A DNA stretch of 64,000 nt from Aeromonas veronii (GTDB lineage Bacteria > Pseudomonadota > Gammaproteobacteria > Enterobacterales > Aeromonadaceae), in assembly GCF_040215105.1 (NCBI RefSeq), contig NZ_CP157875.1:1975501-2039500 (forward strand), given 5' to 3'. The first letter of the stretch is position 1. Every line of letters starts with the position of its first letter. The notes under the pieces were generated by a model. The model was not told the origin of the DNA and made no database searches. It worked only from the letters and a program-made list of their open reading frames with translations. Position numbers and translations under genes: made by a program. This document shows positions 26,572 through 36,349 of the stretch, in pieces.

Positions 26572-27006
26572 TTAACGGATATAGCGGCCGGACTCGGCCT
26601 CCTGATTGGTCACCACCATCTGGCCGATGGGGGCCAGGGCGATCAGGGCGAGTTTGAGGTGCTGGATGCCAAAGGGGATGCCGACGATGGTGACAAAGCA
26701 GGCTAGGGCCGAGGCGATGTGGCCGATGGCGAGCCAGACCCCGATCACCAGGAACCAGAGGATGTTGCCAATCATCCCCAGGGCCCCTGTGCCGATGTCG
26801 CTCTGGCCTGTCATGGACTTGCGACTCACCGCCTGCTTGCCAAACGGGAAGAAGGTGAAGGTGCCGATGACGAAGCAGGCGCGTCCCCAGGGGATCCCTA
26901 TCAGGGAGACGAAACAGAGCAGCCCGGCCAGCCACCAGGCCAGCCCCATGAAGACGCCCCCCAGTACAAACCAGAGCAGGTTAAACAAGAAGCGAAAAAA
27001 GGTCAT
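26572..27006 (-). CDS. yccF: YccF-family inner-membrane protein
   Basis: A 144-residue protein with two YccF (DUF307) repeats, each a hydrophobic segment followed by IGIPWG/VGIPFG-type turns (SLIGIPWGRACFV and TIVGIPFGIQHLKLA). E. coli YccF has 148 residues and the same repeat layout. The function is unknown. The ATG at 27006 has GGAG 8 bases upstream; GTG at 27015 is an alternative three codons earlier. It is monocistronic with a terminator after it. Confidence 0.88.
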   Translation of the reverse strand: MTFFRFLFNLLWFVLGGVFMGLAWWLAGLLCFVSLIGIPWGRACFVIGTFTFFPFGKQAVSRKSMTGQSDIGTGALGMIGNILWFLVIGVWLAIGHIASALACFVTIVGIPFGIQHLKLALIALAPIGQMVVTNQEAESGRYIR

Positions 27007-27200
27007 TTGGGTCACTCCAGACTCATAAGTTGGCTGTCACCATAGCGATCCCCATCAAGGGACGCAATGGTTGAGATGACAAGGCGGACAGTTTGGGTCG
27101 CAGCCCCCAGGCCTGGCCCGGTCTGGGGCCCATTCCCATGAAAAATAGGGGCTTTTGGAGCAAAAAGAGTGAGCCAGTGCAAATTATTGCGTCCTGGATG

Positions 27201-27229
27201 CTTGAACTCGCGGCCCGCTTTCCCCATAT
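27201..27229 (+). promoter_or_regulatory. Sigma-32-type heat-shock promoter upstream of tig
   Basis: CTTGAAC (27201-27207) and CCCCATAT (27222-27229) are separated by 14 bases, close to the RpoH consensus CTTGAAA-N(11-16)-CCCCATNT. Transcription would start near 27236, giving a leader of about 200 bases before tig. Confidence 0.65.
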
Positions 27230-27308
27230 AGGGGTCAGACTTGCGCAAATTGTGCCGTCTGCGCCCCGGATGGGGGATGTGCGGCTCGACGCGACCACTG
27301 TGCGCCGC

Positions 27309-27314
27309 TATAAT
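27309..27314 (+). promoter_or_regulatory. Probable sigma-70 -10 element of tig
   Basis: A consensus TATAAT at 27309-27314, with CTCGAC at 27285-27290 as a moderate -35 element (18-base spacer). It would give a leader of about 115 bases. It is independent of the heat-shock-like promoter upstream. Confidence 0.5.
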
Positions 27315-27435
27315 GTCGCGTCAAATTTTCTCATCACAAAGACAGTCGTTGTCTTTATAAACAGGAAGACTCCGGGTATGTGCCCAGGGGTAATAAAGGG
27401 TCAGCACGCAGTGCTGAGTTGAACGAGGTAAAAGA

Positions 27436-28746
27436 ATGCAAGTTTCTGTAGAGACAACCCAGGGTCTGGAACGCCGTCTTACCATCACCGTACCGGCTGC
27501 GACCGTTGACGCTGCCGTGCGCAAAGAATTGAATGGCCTGGCCAAGACTCGTCGCATCGACGGCTTCCGTCCTGGCAAGGCACCGGCGACCATCATCAAG
27601 AAGATGTTTGGTGCCATGGCCCATGCCCGCGTTGCCGATGAAATGATGCAGAACAACTTCATCAAAGCCATCATCGAAAACAAACTGAGCCCGGCCGGTG
27701 CGCCGACCATGGATCCGAAAGAGATCAAGGAAGGCCAAGATTTCGAATTCACCGCCACTTTCGAAGTATACCCTGAGTTTGAAGTTGCCGGTCTGGAGAG
27801 CATCAAGGTCGAGAAGCCGGTTGCTTCCGTCAAGGATGCCGATCTGGCCAACATGATTGACACCCTGCGCAAGCAGCACGCCACCTGGTCCGAAGTGGAC
27901 ACCGCTGCCGCCAACGGCATGCGTGTGACCCTGGACTTCGTCGGCTCCATCGACGGTGAAGAGTTCGACGGCGGCAAGGCCGAAGGCTTCGCACTGGAAC
28001 TGGGCGCTGGCCGCATGATCCCGGGCTTCGAAGACGCCATCATCGGCAAGAAAGCCGGCGACGAGTTCACCATCGAAGTGACCTTCCCGGCTGACTACCA
28101 CGCCGAAAACCTGAAAGGCAAGGCGGCCAAGTTTGCCTCCAAGCTGACCAAGGTTGAAGAGCAGGTACTGCCTGAGCTGACCGAAGAGTTCGTCAAGCGC
28201 TTCGGCATCGAAAGCGGCAACGTGGAAGAGCTGAAAGCCGAAGTGCGCAAGAACATGGAGCGCGAACTGGCCCAAGCCCTGAAAAACAGCGTGAAAGAGC
28301 AAGTGCTGAACGGCCTGGTTGAAGCCAACCAGATCGATCTGCCCAAGGCTGCTGTTGCCCAGGAAATCGACACCCTGCGTCAGCAGGCGCTGCAGCGCTT
28401 CGGTGGCTTCCAGGGCGGCAACGCTCCCGAGCTGCCGGCCGAGCTGTTCCAGGCTCAAGCCGAGCGCCGCGTCCGCGTGGGTCTGCTGCTGGGTGATGTC
28501 ATCCGCACCAACGAGATCAAGGCTGACGAAGCCCGTGTGACCAGCATCATCGAGTCCATGGCCACCGCTTACGAAGATCCGAAGGAAGTGATCGAGTACT
28601 ACCAGAAGAACGAGCAGATGCTGAACGGCGTCCGCAATCTGGCGGTTGAAGATCAAGCCATCGACCTGATCCTGTCCAAGGCCCAAGTGACCGAGAAAGA
28701 AGTGGCCTTCGACGACGTGATCAACAAGTCCGGTGCCGCTGCCTAA
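27436..28746 (+). CDS. tig: Trigger factor
   Basis: A ribosome-bound chaperone and peptidyl-prolyl isomerase, 436 residues (E. coli 432). The ribosome-docking loop is visible as [11 protein letters not shown] (about residues 43-53). The FKBP-type isomerase domain (about 150-245) holds [36 protein letters not shown] segments, and the C-terminal chaperone arms follow. The start has a GAGGTAAAAGA site. It is the first gene of the tig-clpP-clpX-lon block, each with its own leader. A sigma-32-like and a sigma-70-like promoter precede it. Confidence 0.98.
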   Translation: MQVSVETTQGLERRLTITVPAATVDAAVRKELNGLAKTRRIDGFRPGKAPATIIKKMFGAMAHARVADEMMQNNFIKAIIENKLSPAGAPTMDPKEIKEGQDFEFTATFEVYPEFEVAGLESIKVEKPVASVKDADLANMIDTLRKQHATWSEVDTAAANGMRVTLDFVGSIDGEEFDGGKAEGFALELGAGRMIPGFEDAIIGKKAGDEFTIEVTFPADYHAENLKGKAAKFASKLTKVEEQVLPELTEEFVKRFGIESGNVEELKAEVRKNMERELAQALKNSVKEQVLNGLVEANQIDLPKAAVAQEIDTLRQQALQRFGGFQGGNAPELPAELFQAQAERRVRVGLLLGDVIRTNEIKADEARVTSIIESMATAYEDPKEVIEYYQKNEQMLNGVRNLAVEDQAIDLILSKAQVTEKEVAFDDVINKSGAAA

Positions 28747-28752
28747 GATCAT

Positions 28753-28783
28753 TTGACTTAAGGTCAAAACTGTTAAGTATAAT
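28753..28783 (+). promoter_or_regulatory. Probable clpP promoter
   Basis: TTGACT (28753-28758) and TATAAT (28778-28783) are separated by 19 bases. Both hexamers are near consensus; the spacer is longer than the ideal 17, so this may be a weak or activated promoter. Confidence 0.5.
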
Positions 28784-28832
28784 GGCTCGTGTGATCTCCA
28801 CTCGGGCCATTTTATTTTAGGGACAATGCCTT

Positions 28833-29456
28833 ATGTACAAAAACTATAACGATGTGACTGAATCCCCACGCAATGCGCTCATCCCTATGGTGGTAGAGCA
28901 AACGGCCAAGGGTGAGCGTTCCTACGACATCTATTCCCGTCTGCTCAAAGAGCGGGTGATCTTCCTGACCGGTCAGGTCGAGGATCACATGGCGAACCTG
29001 GTGGTGGCCCAACTGCTGTTCCTCGAATCCGAGAACCCGGATCAGGACATCAGCATCTACATCAACTCGCCGGGTGGCGCCGTCACTGCGGGGATGTCCA
29101 TCTATGACACCATGCAGTTCATCAAACCGGACGTCAGCACCGTCTGCATGGGGCAGGCCTGCTCCATGGGCGCCTTCCTGCTGGCCGGCGGTGCCAAGGG
29201 CAAGCGCTTCTGCCTGCCAAACGCCCGGGTGATGATCCACCAGCCCCTTGGCGGCTTCCAGGGTCAGGCTTCTGACATCCAGATCCACGCCCAGGAAATT
29301 TTGAAGATCAAGAACACCCTGAACGATCGTCTGGCCTTCCATACCGGCCAGGACATGGCCACCATCGAGCGCGATACCGACCGTGACAACTTCATGTCGG
29401 CGGAGCAGGCCGTGGCCTACGGTCTGGTGGACGGCATCCTGAGCCAGCGCGGCTGA
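28833..29456 (+). CDS. clpP: ATP-dependent Clp protease proteolytic subunit
   Basis: A serine peptidase forming the double-heptamer chamber used by ClpX and ClpA. 207 residues, equal to E. coli. The catalytic triad is visible: Ser111 in GQACSMGAF, His136 in [11 protein letters not shown] and Asp185 in [10 protein letters not shown] short N-terminal propeptide is probably removed by self-cleavage. The start has an AGGGACA site. It lies 86 bases after tig and 141 before clpX, the standard gammaproteobacterial order. Confidence 0.99.
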   Translation: MYKNYNDVTESPRNALIPMVVEQTAKGERSYDIYSRLLKERVIFLTGQVEDHMANLVVAQLLFLESENPDQDISIYINSPGGAVTAGMSIYDTMQFIKPDVSTVCMGQACSMGAFLLAGGAKGKRFCLPNARVMIHQPLGGFQGQASDIQIHAQEILKIKNTLNDRLAFHTGQDMATIERDTDRDNFMSAEQAVAYGLVDGILSQRG

Positions 29457-29597
29457 GTCACGGTCAGGTCCGTCAAGCCGACTTGAGCGCTCCTGGGTGA
29501 CGATTTTCCCAAAGGGTGTGCTTGAGCAGGGTACCCCGTCCTGTTGTAAACTCAGCAGGACGATATCCATCCTCTATTGATAAAACGAGGTTGCTGA

Positions 29598-30872
29598 ATG
29601 ACAGAGAAACGCAAGGGTGAGGGCGACAAGCTGCTTTATTGCTCTTTCTGCGGCAAGAGCCAGCATGAAGTGCGCAAGCTGATCGCTGGCCCTTCCGTCT
29701 ATGTATGTGACGAGTGTGTCGAGCTGTGCAACGACATCATCCGCGAGGAGATCCGCGAGATCTCCCCCAAGCGTGATGGCAGCGAGCTGCCGACCCCTCA
29801 TGAGATCCGTGCTCACCTGGATGACTACGTGATCGGTCAGGAGTACGCCAAGAAGGTACTGGCCGTTGCAGTCTACAACCACTACAAGCGGCTGCGCAGC
29901 GGCAGCGAGTCCGGTGGGGTGGAGCTTGGCAAGTCCAACATTCTGCTGATCGGTCCCACCGGCAGCGGCAAGACCCTGCTGGCCGAGACCCTGGCCCGTC
30001 TGCTGGATGTACCCTTCACCATGGCCGATGCCACCACCCTGACCGAAGCCGGTTACGTGGGTGAGGACGTGGAGAACATCATCCAGAAGCTGCTGCAAAA
30101 GTGCGACTACGACGTGGAGAAGGCCCAGCGTGGCATCGTCTACATCGACGAGATCGACAAGATCTCCCGCAAGTCGGACAACCCCTCCATCACCCGTGAC
30201 GTCTCCGGGGAAGGGGTGCAGCAGGCACTGCTCAAGCTGATCGAGGGCACCATCGCCTCGGTACCGCCGCAAGGGGGCCGCAAGCACCCGCAGCAGGAGT
30301 TTTTGCAGGTCGATACCTCCAAGATCCTGTTCATCTGTGGTGGCGCCTTCGCGGGCCTGGACAAGGTCATCGAGCAGCGCTCCGTCAAGGGGACCGGCAT
30401 CGGCTTTGGCGCCGACGTCAAATCCAAGAATGCCAAGGCGACCCTGAGCGAGAACTTTGCCAAGGTGGAACCGGAAGATTTGATCAAATACGGTCTTATC
30501 CCCGAGTTCATCGGCCGTCTGCCCGTGGTGGCGACCCTCACCGAGCTGGACGAGGCTGCCCTCATCCAGATCCTGAAAGAGCCGAAAAACGCCCTGACCA
30601 AGCAGTATGCCGCCCTGTTTGCCCTGGAAGAGGTGGAACTGGAGTTCCGCGACGACGCCCTGAACGCCATCGCGCGCAAGGCTATGGAGCGCAAAACCGG
30701 TGCCCGGGGTCTGCGATCCATCGTCGAAGCCGTGCTGCTCGACACCATGTACGACCTGCCATCCCTGAAAGGGGTCAGCAAGGTGGTGATCGACGAGACG
30801 GTGATCAAGGGCGACTCCGCCCCCCTGATGATCTACGACAATTCCGAGACTCAGGCCGCTGCTTCAGAGTAA
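29598..30872 (+). CDS. clpX: ATP-dependent Clp protease ATP-binding subunit ClpX
   Basis: A AAA+ unfoldase that feeds substrates to ClpP. 424 residues, as in E. coli. The N-terminal zinc-binding domain has Cys15, Cys18, Cys37 and Cys40. Walker A is GPTGSGKT, Walker B is [10 protein letters not shown], the RKH pore loop is in [10 protein letters not shown], and the ClpP-docking loop is [10 protein letters not shown]. The CGAGG site lies 7 bases before the ATG. A terminator follows, separating clpX from lon. Confidence 0.99.
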   Translation: MTEKRKGEGDKLLYCSFCGKSQHEVRKLIAGPSVYVCDECVELCNDIIREEIREISPKRDGSELPTPHEIRAHLDDYVIGQEYAKKVLAVAVYNHYKRLRSGSESGGVELGKSNILLIGPTGSGKTLLAETLARLLDVPFTMADATTLTEAGYVGEDVENIIQKLLQKCDYDVEKAQRGIVYIDEIDKISRKSDNPSITRDVSGEGVQQALLKLIEGTIASVPPQGGRKHPQQEFLQVDTSKILFICGGAFAGLDKVIEQRSVKGTGIGFGADVKSKNAKATLSENFAKVEPEDLIKYGLIPEFIGRLPVVATLTELDEAALIQILKEPKNALTKQYAALFALEEVELEFRDDALNAIARKAMERKTGARGLRSIVEAVLLDTMYDLPSLKGVSKVVIDETVIKGDSAPLMIYDNSETQAAASE

Positions 30873-30893
30873 CTGGCTGATTTTTAATCACAT

Positions 30894-30925
30894 AAAGGGG
30901 CATTTTGCCCCTTTCTTGCTTTTTA
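30894..30925 (+). terminator. Terminator after clpX
   Basis: AAAGGGGCA (30894-30902) pairs with TGCCCCTTT (30906-30914), followed by CTTGCTTTTT. Confidence 0.88.
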
Positions 30926-30936
30926 CGGCCAAGGCG

Positions 30937-30964
30937 ATTGAATCTCATCTTTGCGCCCCCATAT
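30937..30964 (+). promoter_or_regulatory. Sigma-32 heat-shock promoter of lon
   Basis: ATTGAAT (30937-30943) and CCCCATAT (30957-30964) have a 13-base spacer. The hexamers and spacer are those I recall for the E. coli lon heat-shock promoter (GTTGAAT ... CCCCATATA). Transcription would start about 45 bases before the lon ATG. Confidence 0.8.
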
Positions 30965-31012
30965 ACTCTGCCAAGCGCTTTGCCAACGGTATAACAAGCC
31001 GAGAGGACATAT

Positions 31013-33367
31013 ATGAACCTAGAGCGTTCTGAACGCATCGAGATTCCCGTCCTGCCTCTTCGTGACGTGGTGGTTTACCCCCACATGGTCATTCCACTCT
31101 TTGTGGGGCGGGAAAAATCCATTCGCTGTCTGGAAGCGGCCATGGAGCAGGACAAGAAAGTCCTGCTGGTGGCCCAGAAGGATGCGTCGACAGACGAGCC
31201 TACGGTGGAGGAGATCTTCACCGTCGGGACAGTGGCTAACATTTTGCAGATGCTCAAGCTGCCGGATGGCACCGTCAAGGTGCTGGTGGAAGGGGGTCAG
31301 CGTGCCCGTCTTGAGCGGATGATCGATGACAAGGACTTCTTCGTCGGGGAGGCGCAGTACATCGCGTCTGCCGCCATCGACGAGAAGGACCAGGATGTGC
31401 TGGTGCGCTCCGCCATCGGCCAGTTTGAAGGTTACATCAAGCTCAACAAGAAGATCCCGCCCGAGGTGCTTACCTCGATCTCGGCGATCGATGATGCTGC
31501 CCGCCTGGCGGACACCATGGCGGCCCACATGCCGCTCAAGCTCGAAGACAAGCAGAAGGTGCTGGAAATCGCCTCCGTGTCCGAGCGCATCGAGTTTCTG
31601 ATGGCCATGATGGAGTCGGAGATCGACCTGCTGCAGGTCGAGAAACGCATCCGCTCCCGGGTCAAGAAGCAGATGGAGAAGAGCCAGCGGGAGTATTACC
31701 TCAATGAGCAGATGAAGGCCATCCAGAAAGAGCTGGGTGAGCTGGAAGACAGTCCGGACGAATTCGAAGCCCTCAATCGCAAGATTGAAGAGGCGGGGAT
31801 GCCGGAAGATGCCCGTGAGAAGGCCCAGGCCGAGCTCGCCAAGCTGAAGATGATGTCCCCCATGTCTGCCGAAGCCACGGTCGTGCGCAGCTACGTGGAC
31901 TGGATGGTGCAGGTGCCCTGGAAAGCCCGCTCCAAGGTCAAAAAAGACCTCGGCAAGGCCCAGGAAGTGCTGGACGCGGATCATTATGGCCTGGACAAGG
32001 TCAAGGATCGCATCCTCGAGTATCTGGCGGTGCAGGCGCGGGTCAACAAGCTCAAGGGCCCCATCCTCTGCCTGGTTGGGCCTCCCGGTGTGGGCAAGAC
32101 CTCGCTGGGTCAGTCCATCGCCAAGGCCACCGGCCGCAAATATGTGCGCATGGCGCTCGGCGGCGTGCGTGACGAGGCGGAGATCCGCGGTCATCGCCGT
32201 ACCTACATCGGCTCCATGCCCGGCAAGCTCATCCAGAAGATGGCGAAAGTCGGCGTGAAGAACCCGCTGTTCCTGCTCGACGAGATCGACAAGATGAGCT
32301 CGGACATGCGCGGCGATCCCGCATCTGCCTTGCTGGAAGTGCTGGATCCCGAACAGAACAGCAGCTTCAACGATCACTATCTGGAAGTGGACTATGACCT
32401 GTCGGACGTGATGTTCGTGGCCACTTCCAACTCCATGAACATTCCGGGTCCGCTGCTGGACCGGATGGAAGTGATCCGTCTGTCCGGTTACACCGAGGAC
32501 GAGAAGCTCAACATCGCCAAGCAGCATCTGGTGGCCAAGCAGATCCAGCGCAATGGCTTGAAGCCTGCGGAGATCACCATCGATGACTCGGCGCTGATCG
32601 GGGTTATCCGCTACTACACCCGCGAGGCGGGGGTGCGTAGTCTGGAGCGCGAGATCTCCAAGATCTGTCGCAAGGCGGTCAAGCGGATCCTGCTGGACAA
32701 GAGCATCAAGCATGTTCTGGTCAATCAGGAGAACCTCAAGGAGTTCCTCGGGGTACAGCGCTTCGACTACGGCAAGGCCACCGACCAGAACCAGATTGGT
32801 CAGGTGTGCGGTCTGGCTTGGACCGAGGTGGGGGGCGATCTGCTCACCATCGAGACCACCAACATGCCGGGCAAGGGCAAGCTGACCTACACCGGATCTC
32901 TCGGTGATGTGATGCAGGAGTCCATCCAGGCGGCCATGACAGTGGTGCGGGCCCGTGCCGAGAAGCTGCGCATCAACGGTGACTTCTACGAGAAGCGCGA
33001 CATCCACGTGCACGTGCCGGAAGGGGCGACCCCGAAAGATGGCCCGAGTGCCGGTATCGCCATGTGTACCGCTCTGGTCTCCAGCCTGACTGGCAACCCG
33101 GTGCGTGCCGACGTAGCCATGACCGGCGAGATCACCCTGCGCGGCGAAGTGCTGCCCATCGGTGGTCTCAAGGAGAAGCTGCTGGCGGCTCACCGTGGTG
33201 GCATCAAGCGGGTGCTGATCCCGAAAGAGAATGAGCGGGATCTCGAAGAAATCCCGGCCAACGTCAAACAAGACCTTGAAATCTATCCGGTTCGCTGGAT
33301 AGATGAGGTGCTGGCGCTGGCACTGCAAGACAATCCGCAGGGTTTCGAACGCGTTTCTGTCGTGTAA
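31013..33367 (+). CDS. lon: ATP-dependent protease La (Lon)
   Basis: A hexameric AAA+ serine protease of 784 residues, as in E. coli. The LON substrate-binding domain ([23 protein letters not shown]) opens the protein, a long coiled-coil region around 190-290 follows, then Walker [10 protein letters not shown] near 356, Walker [11 protein letters not shown] and the C-terminal protease domain with the catalytic Ser in [11 protein letters not shown] and the catalytic Lys in [12 protein letters not shown]. The GAGAGGACA site precedes the ATG. It has its own sigma-32-type promoter, so heat induction is expected. Confidence 0.99.
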   Translation: MNLERSERIEIPVLPLRDVVVYPHMVIPLFVGREKSIRCLEAAMEQDKKVLLVAQKDASTDEPTVEEIFTVGTVANILQMLKLPDGTVKVLVEGGQRARLERMIDDKDFFVGEAQYIASAAIDEKDQDVLVRSAIGQFEGYIKLNKKIPPEVLTSISAIDDAARLADTMAAHMPLKLEDKQKVLEIASVSERIEFLMAMMESEIDLLQVEKRIRSRVKKQMEKSQREYYLNEQMKAIQKELGELEDSPDEFEALNRKIEEAGMPEDAREKAQAELAKLKMMSPMSAEATVVRSYVDWMVQVPWKARSKVKKDLGKAQEVLDADHYGLDKVKDRILEYLAVQARVNKLKGPILCLVGPPGVGKTSLGQSIAKATGRKYVRMALGGVRDEAEIRGHRRTYIGSMPGKLIQKMAKVGVKNPLFLLDEIDKMSSDMRGDPASALLEVLDPEQNSSFNDHYLEVDYDLSDVMFVATSNSMNIPGPLLDRMEVIRLSGYTEDEKLNIAKQHLVAKQIQRNGLKPAEITIDDSALIGVIRYYTREAGVRSLEREISKICRKAVKRILLDKSIKHVLVNQENLKEFLGVQRFDYGKATDQNQIGQVCGLAWTEVGGDLLTIETTNMPGKGKLTYTGSLGDVMQESIQAAMTVVRARAEKLRINGDFYEKRDIHVHVPEGATPKDGPSAGIAMCTALVSSLTGNPVRADVAMTGEITLRGEVLPIGGLKEKLLAAHRGGIKRVLIPKENERDLEEIPANVKQDLEIYPVRWIDEVLALALQDNPQGFERVSVV

Positions 33368-33606
33368 ATGTTGATGCGCCGCAAATTTGGCGCATTCGAG
33401 GGGTGGTTAAGGCTTGCATGCGCCGGATAACGGAAGTAGCCTTGACCACCGATCGGGTACTCATGATGAGTCGCAATGCGTGATGTGGCGCGGGTTTGCG
33501 CCAGATTGTCACTTGCAACTGATCAGGAGGCTTGCTATAAAACCTCCACTGTTGTGGCCAGGGAAATCAGCGCCGCAGCGATGTTCGATAATAGGGGAAA
33601 ATAAGA

Positions 33607-33879
33607 GTGAATAAATCTCAACTGATTGACAAGATTGCAGACGGTGCTGATATCTCCAAAGCCGCTGCTGGCCGTGCGCTGGATGCTTTCATCGATGCCG
33701 TTGGTGAAGCGCTGAAAGAGGGTGACCAGGTTGCGCTGGTTGGCTTCGGTACTTTCGCTGTTCGTGAGCGTGCTGCTCGTTCCGGCCGCAACCCGCAAAC
33801 TGGTGCGACCATCGAAATCGCCGCCGGTAAAGTTCCTGCCTTCAAAGCCGGCAAGGCCCTGAAAGACGCGGTCAACTAA
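33607..33879 (+). CDS. hupB: DNA-binding protein HU-beta
   Basis: A 90-residue nucleoid protein. Recognisable features: the N-terminal helical dimer core ([25 protein letters not shown]), the [19 protein letters not shown] arm with the intercalating Pro, and the C-terminal [12 protein letters not shown]. The start is GTG, as in E. coli hupB, preceded by a GGGGAAAATAA-type site. It lies after lon, the typical position of hupB, with a 239-base leader carrying TATAAA near 33535 as a possible -10 element. Confidence 0.97.
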   Translation: MNKSQLIDKIADGADISKAAAGRALDAFIDAVGEALKEGDQVALVGFGTFAVRERAARSGRNPQTGATIEIAAGKVPAFKAGKALKDAVN

Positions 33880-33908
33880 GTCGGACGCTGATACCACATC
33901 GGCACCGT

Positions 33909-33990
33909 CCTTGGTCACAGACCAGACAAGTGAGAGGGCTCTCCCTCATACTGATTGACCAAGGCGCATCGCAATCGGTGCGCCTTTTCA
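33909..33990 (+). terminator. hupB terminator with competing upstream arm
   Basis: The terminator hairpin is AAGGCGCA (33961-33968) with TGCGCCTT (33979-33986), then TTCATTATTT. A perfect 9-base inverted repeat, CCTTGGTCA (33909-33917) with TGACCAAGG (33956-33964), overlaps its left arm, so the two structures exclude each other. A small GAGGG/CCCTC hairpin lies between the arms. This could be an antiterminator controlling read-through from hupB into ppiD. Confidence 0.6.
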
Positions 33991-34029
33991 TTATTTACGC
34001 CCATCGAGTTCGGGAGCATAAGTACAAAC

Positions 34030-35943
34030 ATGATGTTGGATAAACTACGCGAAGGGGCGCAGGGCAAGGTAGCCAAGGTTATCTTGGGCCTGATCATCCT
34101 CTCCTTTGCCTTGGCCGGTGTAGGTAGCTACCTCAATGGCCCGGCACGTACCGCCCCCGCTACCGTCAACGGCAATGACATCAGTGCTCCCGCACTGGAG
34201 AATGCCTATCGTAACGAGCGGGCCCGCATGGAATCCCAGATGGGGGAAGCCTTCAACCAGCTGGCCGCCAATCCCGATTACATGAAACAGTTCCGTCGCG
34301 GCGTTCTTGACCGTCTCATCGATCAGGCGCTGATCGACGGCAAGGCCCGTGAGCTGGGTCTGCGCGTCAGCGACGAGCAGATCAAGCAGGCCATCGTCGC
34401 GATGCCGGAATTTGCCGAGAACGGCAAGTTCAACAACGACCGCTATCTGCAACTCATCCGCCGCGCCGGCATGACCCCGGAGATGTTCCGTGACTCCCTG
34501 CGCCAGGACATGGTGCGTCAGCAGCTGATGGGCGCCGTGCTGGGTTCCGAGTTCGCCCTCAAGGGTGAAGCGGAGCAGCTAGACAAGCTCTACAACCAGA
34601 CTCGCGATCTGCGTCTGGTGCGTCTGGCGGCCGCAGCCTACGTCGACGAGGTTCAGGTGACCGACGCCGAGGTGGAGCAGTTCTACAAGGCCAACAGCAC
34701 CCGCTTCATGAATGACGAGAAGGTCAAGGTCGACTATCTGCTGCTGGATGCCGCCACCTTGAGCAAAGACATCAAGGTGACCGAGCAGGATGCGCAGGAT
34801 TACTACGATCAGCACCAGGACCTGTTCCAGCGTGCGGAGCGTCGTCAGGTGGCCCACATCCTGATCCCGTTTGGCAAGGATGAGAAGGCGGCCGAGCAGC
34901 AAGCCGAAGCCCTGCTGGTCAAGGCGAAAGGCGGTGAAGATTTCGCTGCCCTGGCCAAGGCCAACTCGTCCGATACCTTCTCCGCCAAGAAGGGCGGCGA
35001 GCTGGACTGGTTCGAGAAAGGGGTGATGGATCCGGCCTTCGAGAAGGCGGCCTTTGCCCTGGCCAAGGCTGGCGATCTCTCCACCGTGGTGAAGAGCCCG
35101 TTCGGTTTCCACATCATCAAGCTGCTGGCGGTCGAATCGGCCAAGACCAAGCCGTTTGTCGATGTGATGAGCGAGACCATCACCCGTCTGCAGTCTGACA
35201 AGGCCAAGGAGCAGTTCTTTGCCGAGCAGCAGAAGATGGCTGACAGCAGCTTCGAGAACCCGGACTCCCTGGATCTGACTGCAGAAGCCATGGGCCTGAA
35301 GGTGGTCTCCTCCGATTACTTCAGCCAGGCCGATGCCCCGGCACCGCTGAACGATCCCAAGGTGATCTCCGCCGCCTTCTCCGAACAGCTGCGCGATGAC
35401 AACACCAACTCCGACGTGATTGAACTCGGGGATGGCAAGGCACTGGTGCTGCACATCATGGGCCATCAGCCCAAGGCCGCCAAGCCGCTGGCCGAGGTCA
35501 AGGAGCAGGTGGTTGCGGCCATCAAGCATGACAAGGCGAGCGAAGTGGCCCGTGGCAAGGCGCAGGCCCTGCTGGACAAGCTGCATGCCGGTGACGATAT
35601 CCAGGCCGATCTGACCGCCCTGGGTGCCAAGGTCGAGGCCCACAAGGGTGTCGTGCGCTTCACCCAGGATCTGGATCAGAACCTGCTGGCCCAGGCCTTC
35701 CGCATGCCCCATCCGAAGGATGGCAAGCCGAGCGTCGAACTGGTTGCTGAAGCCAATGGCGATCGCGTGGTAGTGGCGCTGGACAAGGTCAATGTGACCG
35801 AGAAGCCGTCCGAGATGGTCAACCTGCTGCAAGGCCAGCTTGGCCAGGGCAAAGCCCAGGCCGACTACAAGGCGCTCATCGACGGGCTGCGCAAGTCCGC
35901 CAAGATTGAGTACTTCACCGACGTGGAAGCGACCGTCGAGTAA
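34030..35943 (+). CDS. ppiD: Periplasmic folding chaperone PpiD
   Basis: A SurA-like protein anchored in the inner membrane near the Sec translocon, helping proteins fold as they emerge. 637 residues (E. coli 623). A single N-terminal membrane helix (about residues 16-36, VILGLIILSFALAGVGSYL) is followed by a SurA-N-like region and one parvulin domain (about 265-360, RRQVAHILIPFG to SPFGFHIIKL). The start is placed at the ATGATG of 34030-34035, matching the MMxxLR opening of homologues. The parvulin domain lacks some active-site residues in E. coli; this was not assessed here. Confidence 0.95.
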   Translation: MMLDKLREGAQGKVAKVILGLIILSFALAGVGSYLNGPARTAPATVNGNDISAPALENAYRNERARMESQMGEAFNQLAANPDYMKQFRRGVLDRLIDQALIDGKARELGLRVSDEQIKQAIVAMPEFAENGKFNNDRYLQLIRRAGMTPEMFRDSLRQDMVRQQLMGAVLGSEFALKGEAEQLDKLYNQTRDLRLVRLAAAAYVDEVQVTDAEVEQFYKANSTRFMNDEKVKVDYLLLDAATLSKDIKVTEQDAQDYYDQHQDLFQRAERRQVAHILIPFGKDEKAAEQQAEALLVKAKGGEDFAALAKANSSDTFSAKKGGELDWFEKGVMDPAFEKAAFALAKAGDLSTVVKSPFGFHIIKLLAVESAKTKPFVDVMSETITRLQSDKAKEQFFAEQQKMADSSFENPDSLDLTAEAMGLKVVSSDYFSQADAPAPLNDPKVISAAFSEQLRDDNTNSDVIELGDGKALVLHIMGHQPKAAKPLAEVKEQVVAAIKHDKASEVARGKAQALLDKLHAGDDIQADLTALGAKVEAHKGVVRFTQDLDQNLLAQAFRMPHPKDGKPSVELVAEANGDRVVVALDKVNVTEKPSEMVNLLQGQLGQGKAQADYKALIDGLRKSAKIEYFTDVEATVE

Positions 35944-35963
35944 TCCGGCATCGCAACCCATCG

Positions 35964-35993
35964 AAAACGGCCCCACATCGGGGCCGTTTTTTT
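35964..35993 (+). terminator. Terminator after ppiD
   Basis: AAAACGGCCCC (35964-35974) pairs with GGGGCCGTTTT (35980-35990), then TTTA. Confidence 0.93.
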
Positions 35994-36292
35994 ATCCATG
36001 AAATTTTGGTTTTGCAGCGATATTCATCGGTGAAATTCAGTCAGTGCAGATGAAGTGCGTTGATATGAATGGCTTTGGCAGCATCTTGGTGTACGGGGAA
36101 TTGCTTCCCATGTCCTGGGAATGCTAACAACACATCCCACTGAGGCCGGTTCGGAGTAGGGGATGCCGGCGGTGAGGGACTCGGCGACCCGGAGCACATG
36201 CAGACAGGCCACGCTGATAGATAGGTAATACGGATAGGCAGGCGGTACTACGGATAGACAGGCACTGCGGGTAGGCAGGCATACACATAGGA
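35994..36292 (+). other. Gene-free convergent intergenic stretch
   Basis: About 300 bases between the ppiD and ybiT terminators. No open frame is convincing. The only structure seen is the degenerate tandem repeat at its right end (36229-36285). Confidence 0.5.
36229..36285 (+). repeat. Degenerate tandem repeat, period about 20
   Basis: Three imperfect units: TACGGATAGGCAGGCGGTAC, then TACGGATAGACAGGCACTG, then CGGGTAGGCAGGCATAC. The shared core is GGATAG(G/A)CAGGC. It is non-coding and lies between two converging terminators. Confidence 0.55.
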
Positions 36293-36323
36293 CAATAAAA
36301 AACCGGCGCCTGGGCGCCGGTTT
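36293..36323 (-). terminator. Terminator of ybiT
   Basis: Read leftward, AACCGGCGCC pairs with GGCGCCGGTT, followed by TTTTATTGTC. Confidence 0.92.
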
Positions 36324-36349
36324 GCATGACTGCTTGAGCAGGGGGAGGC

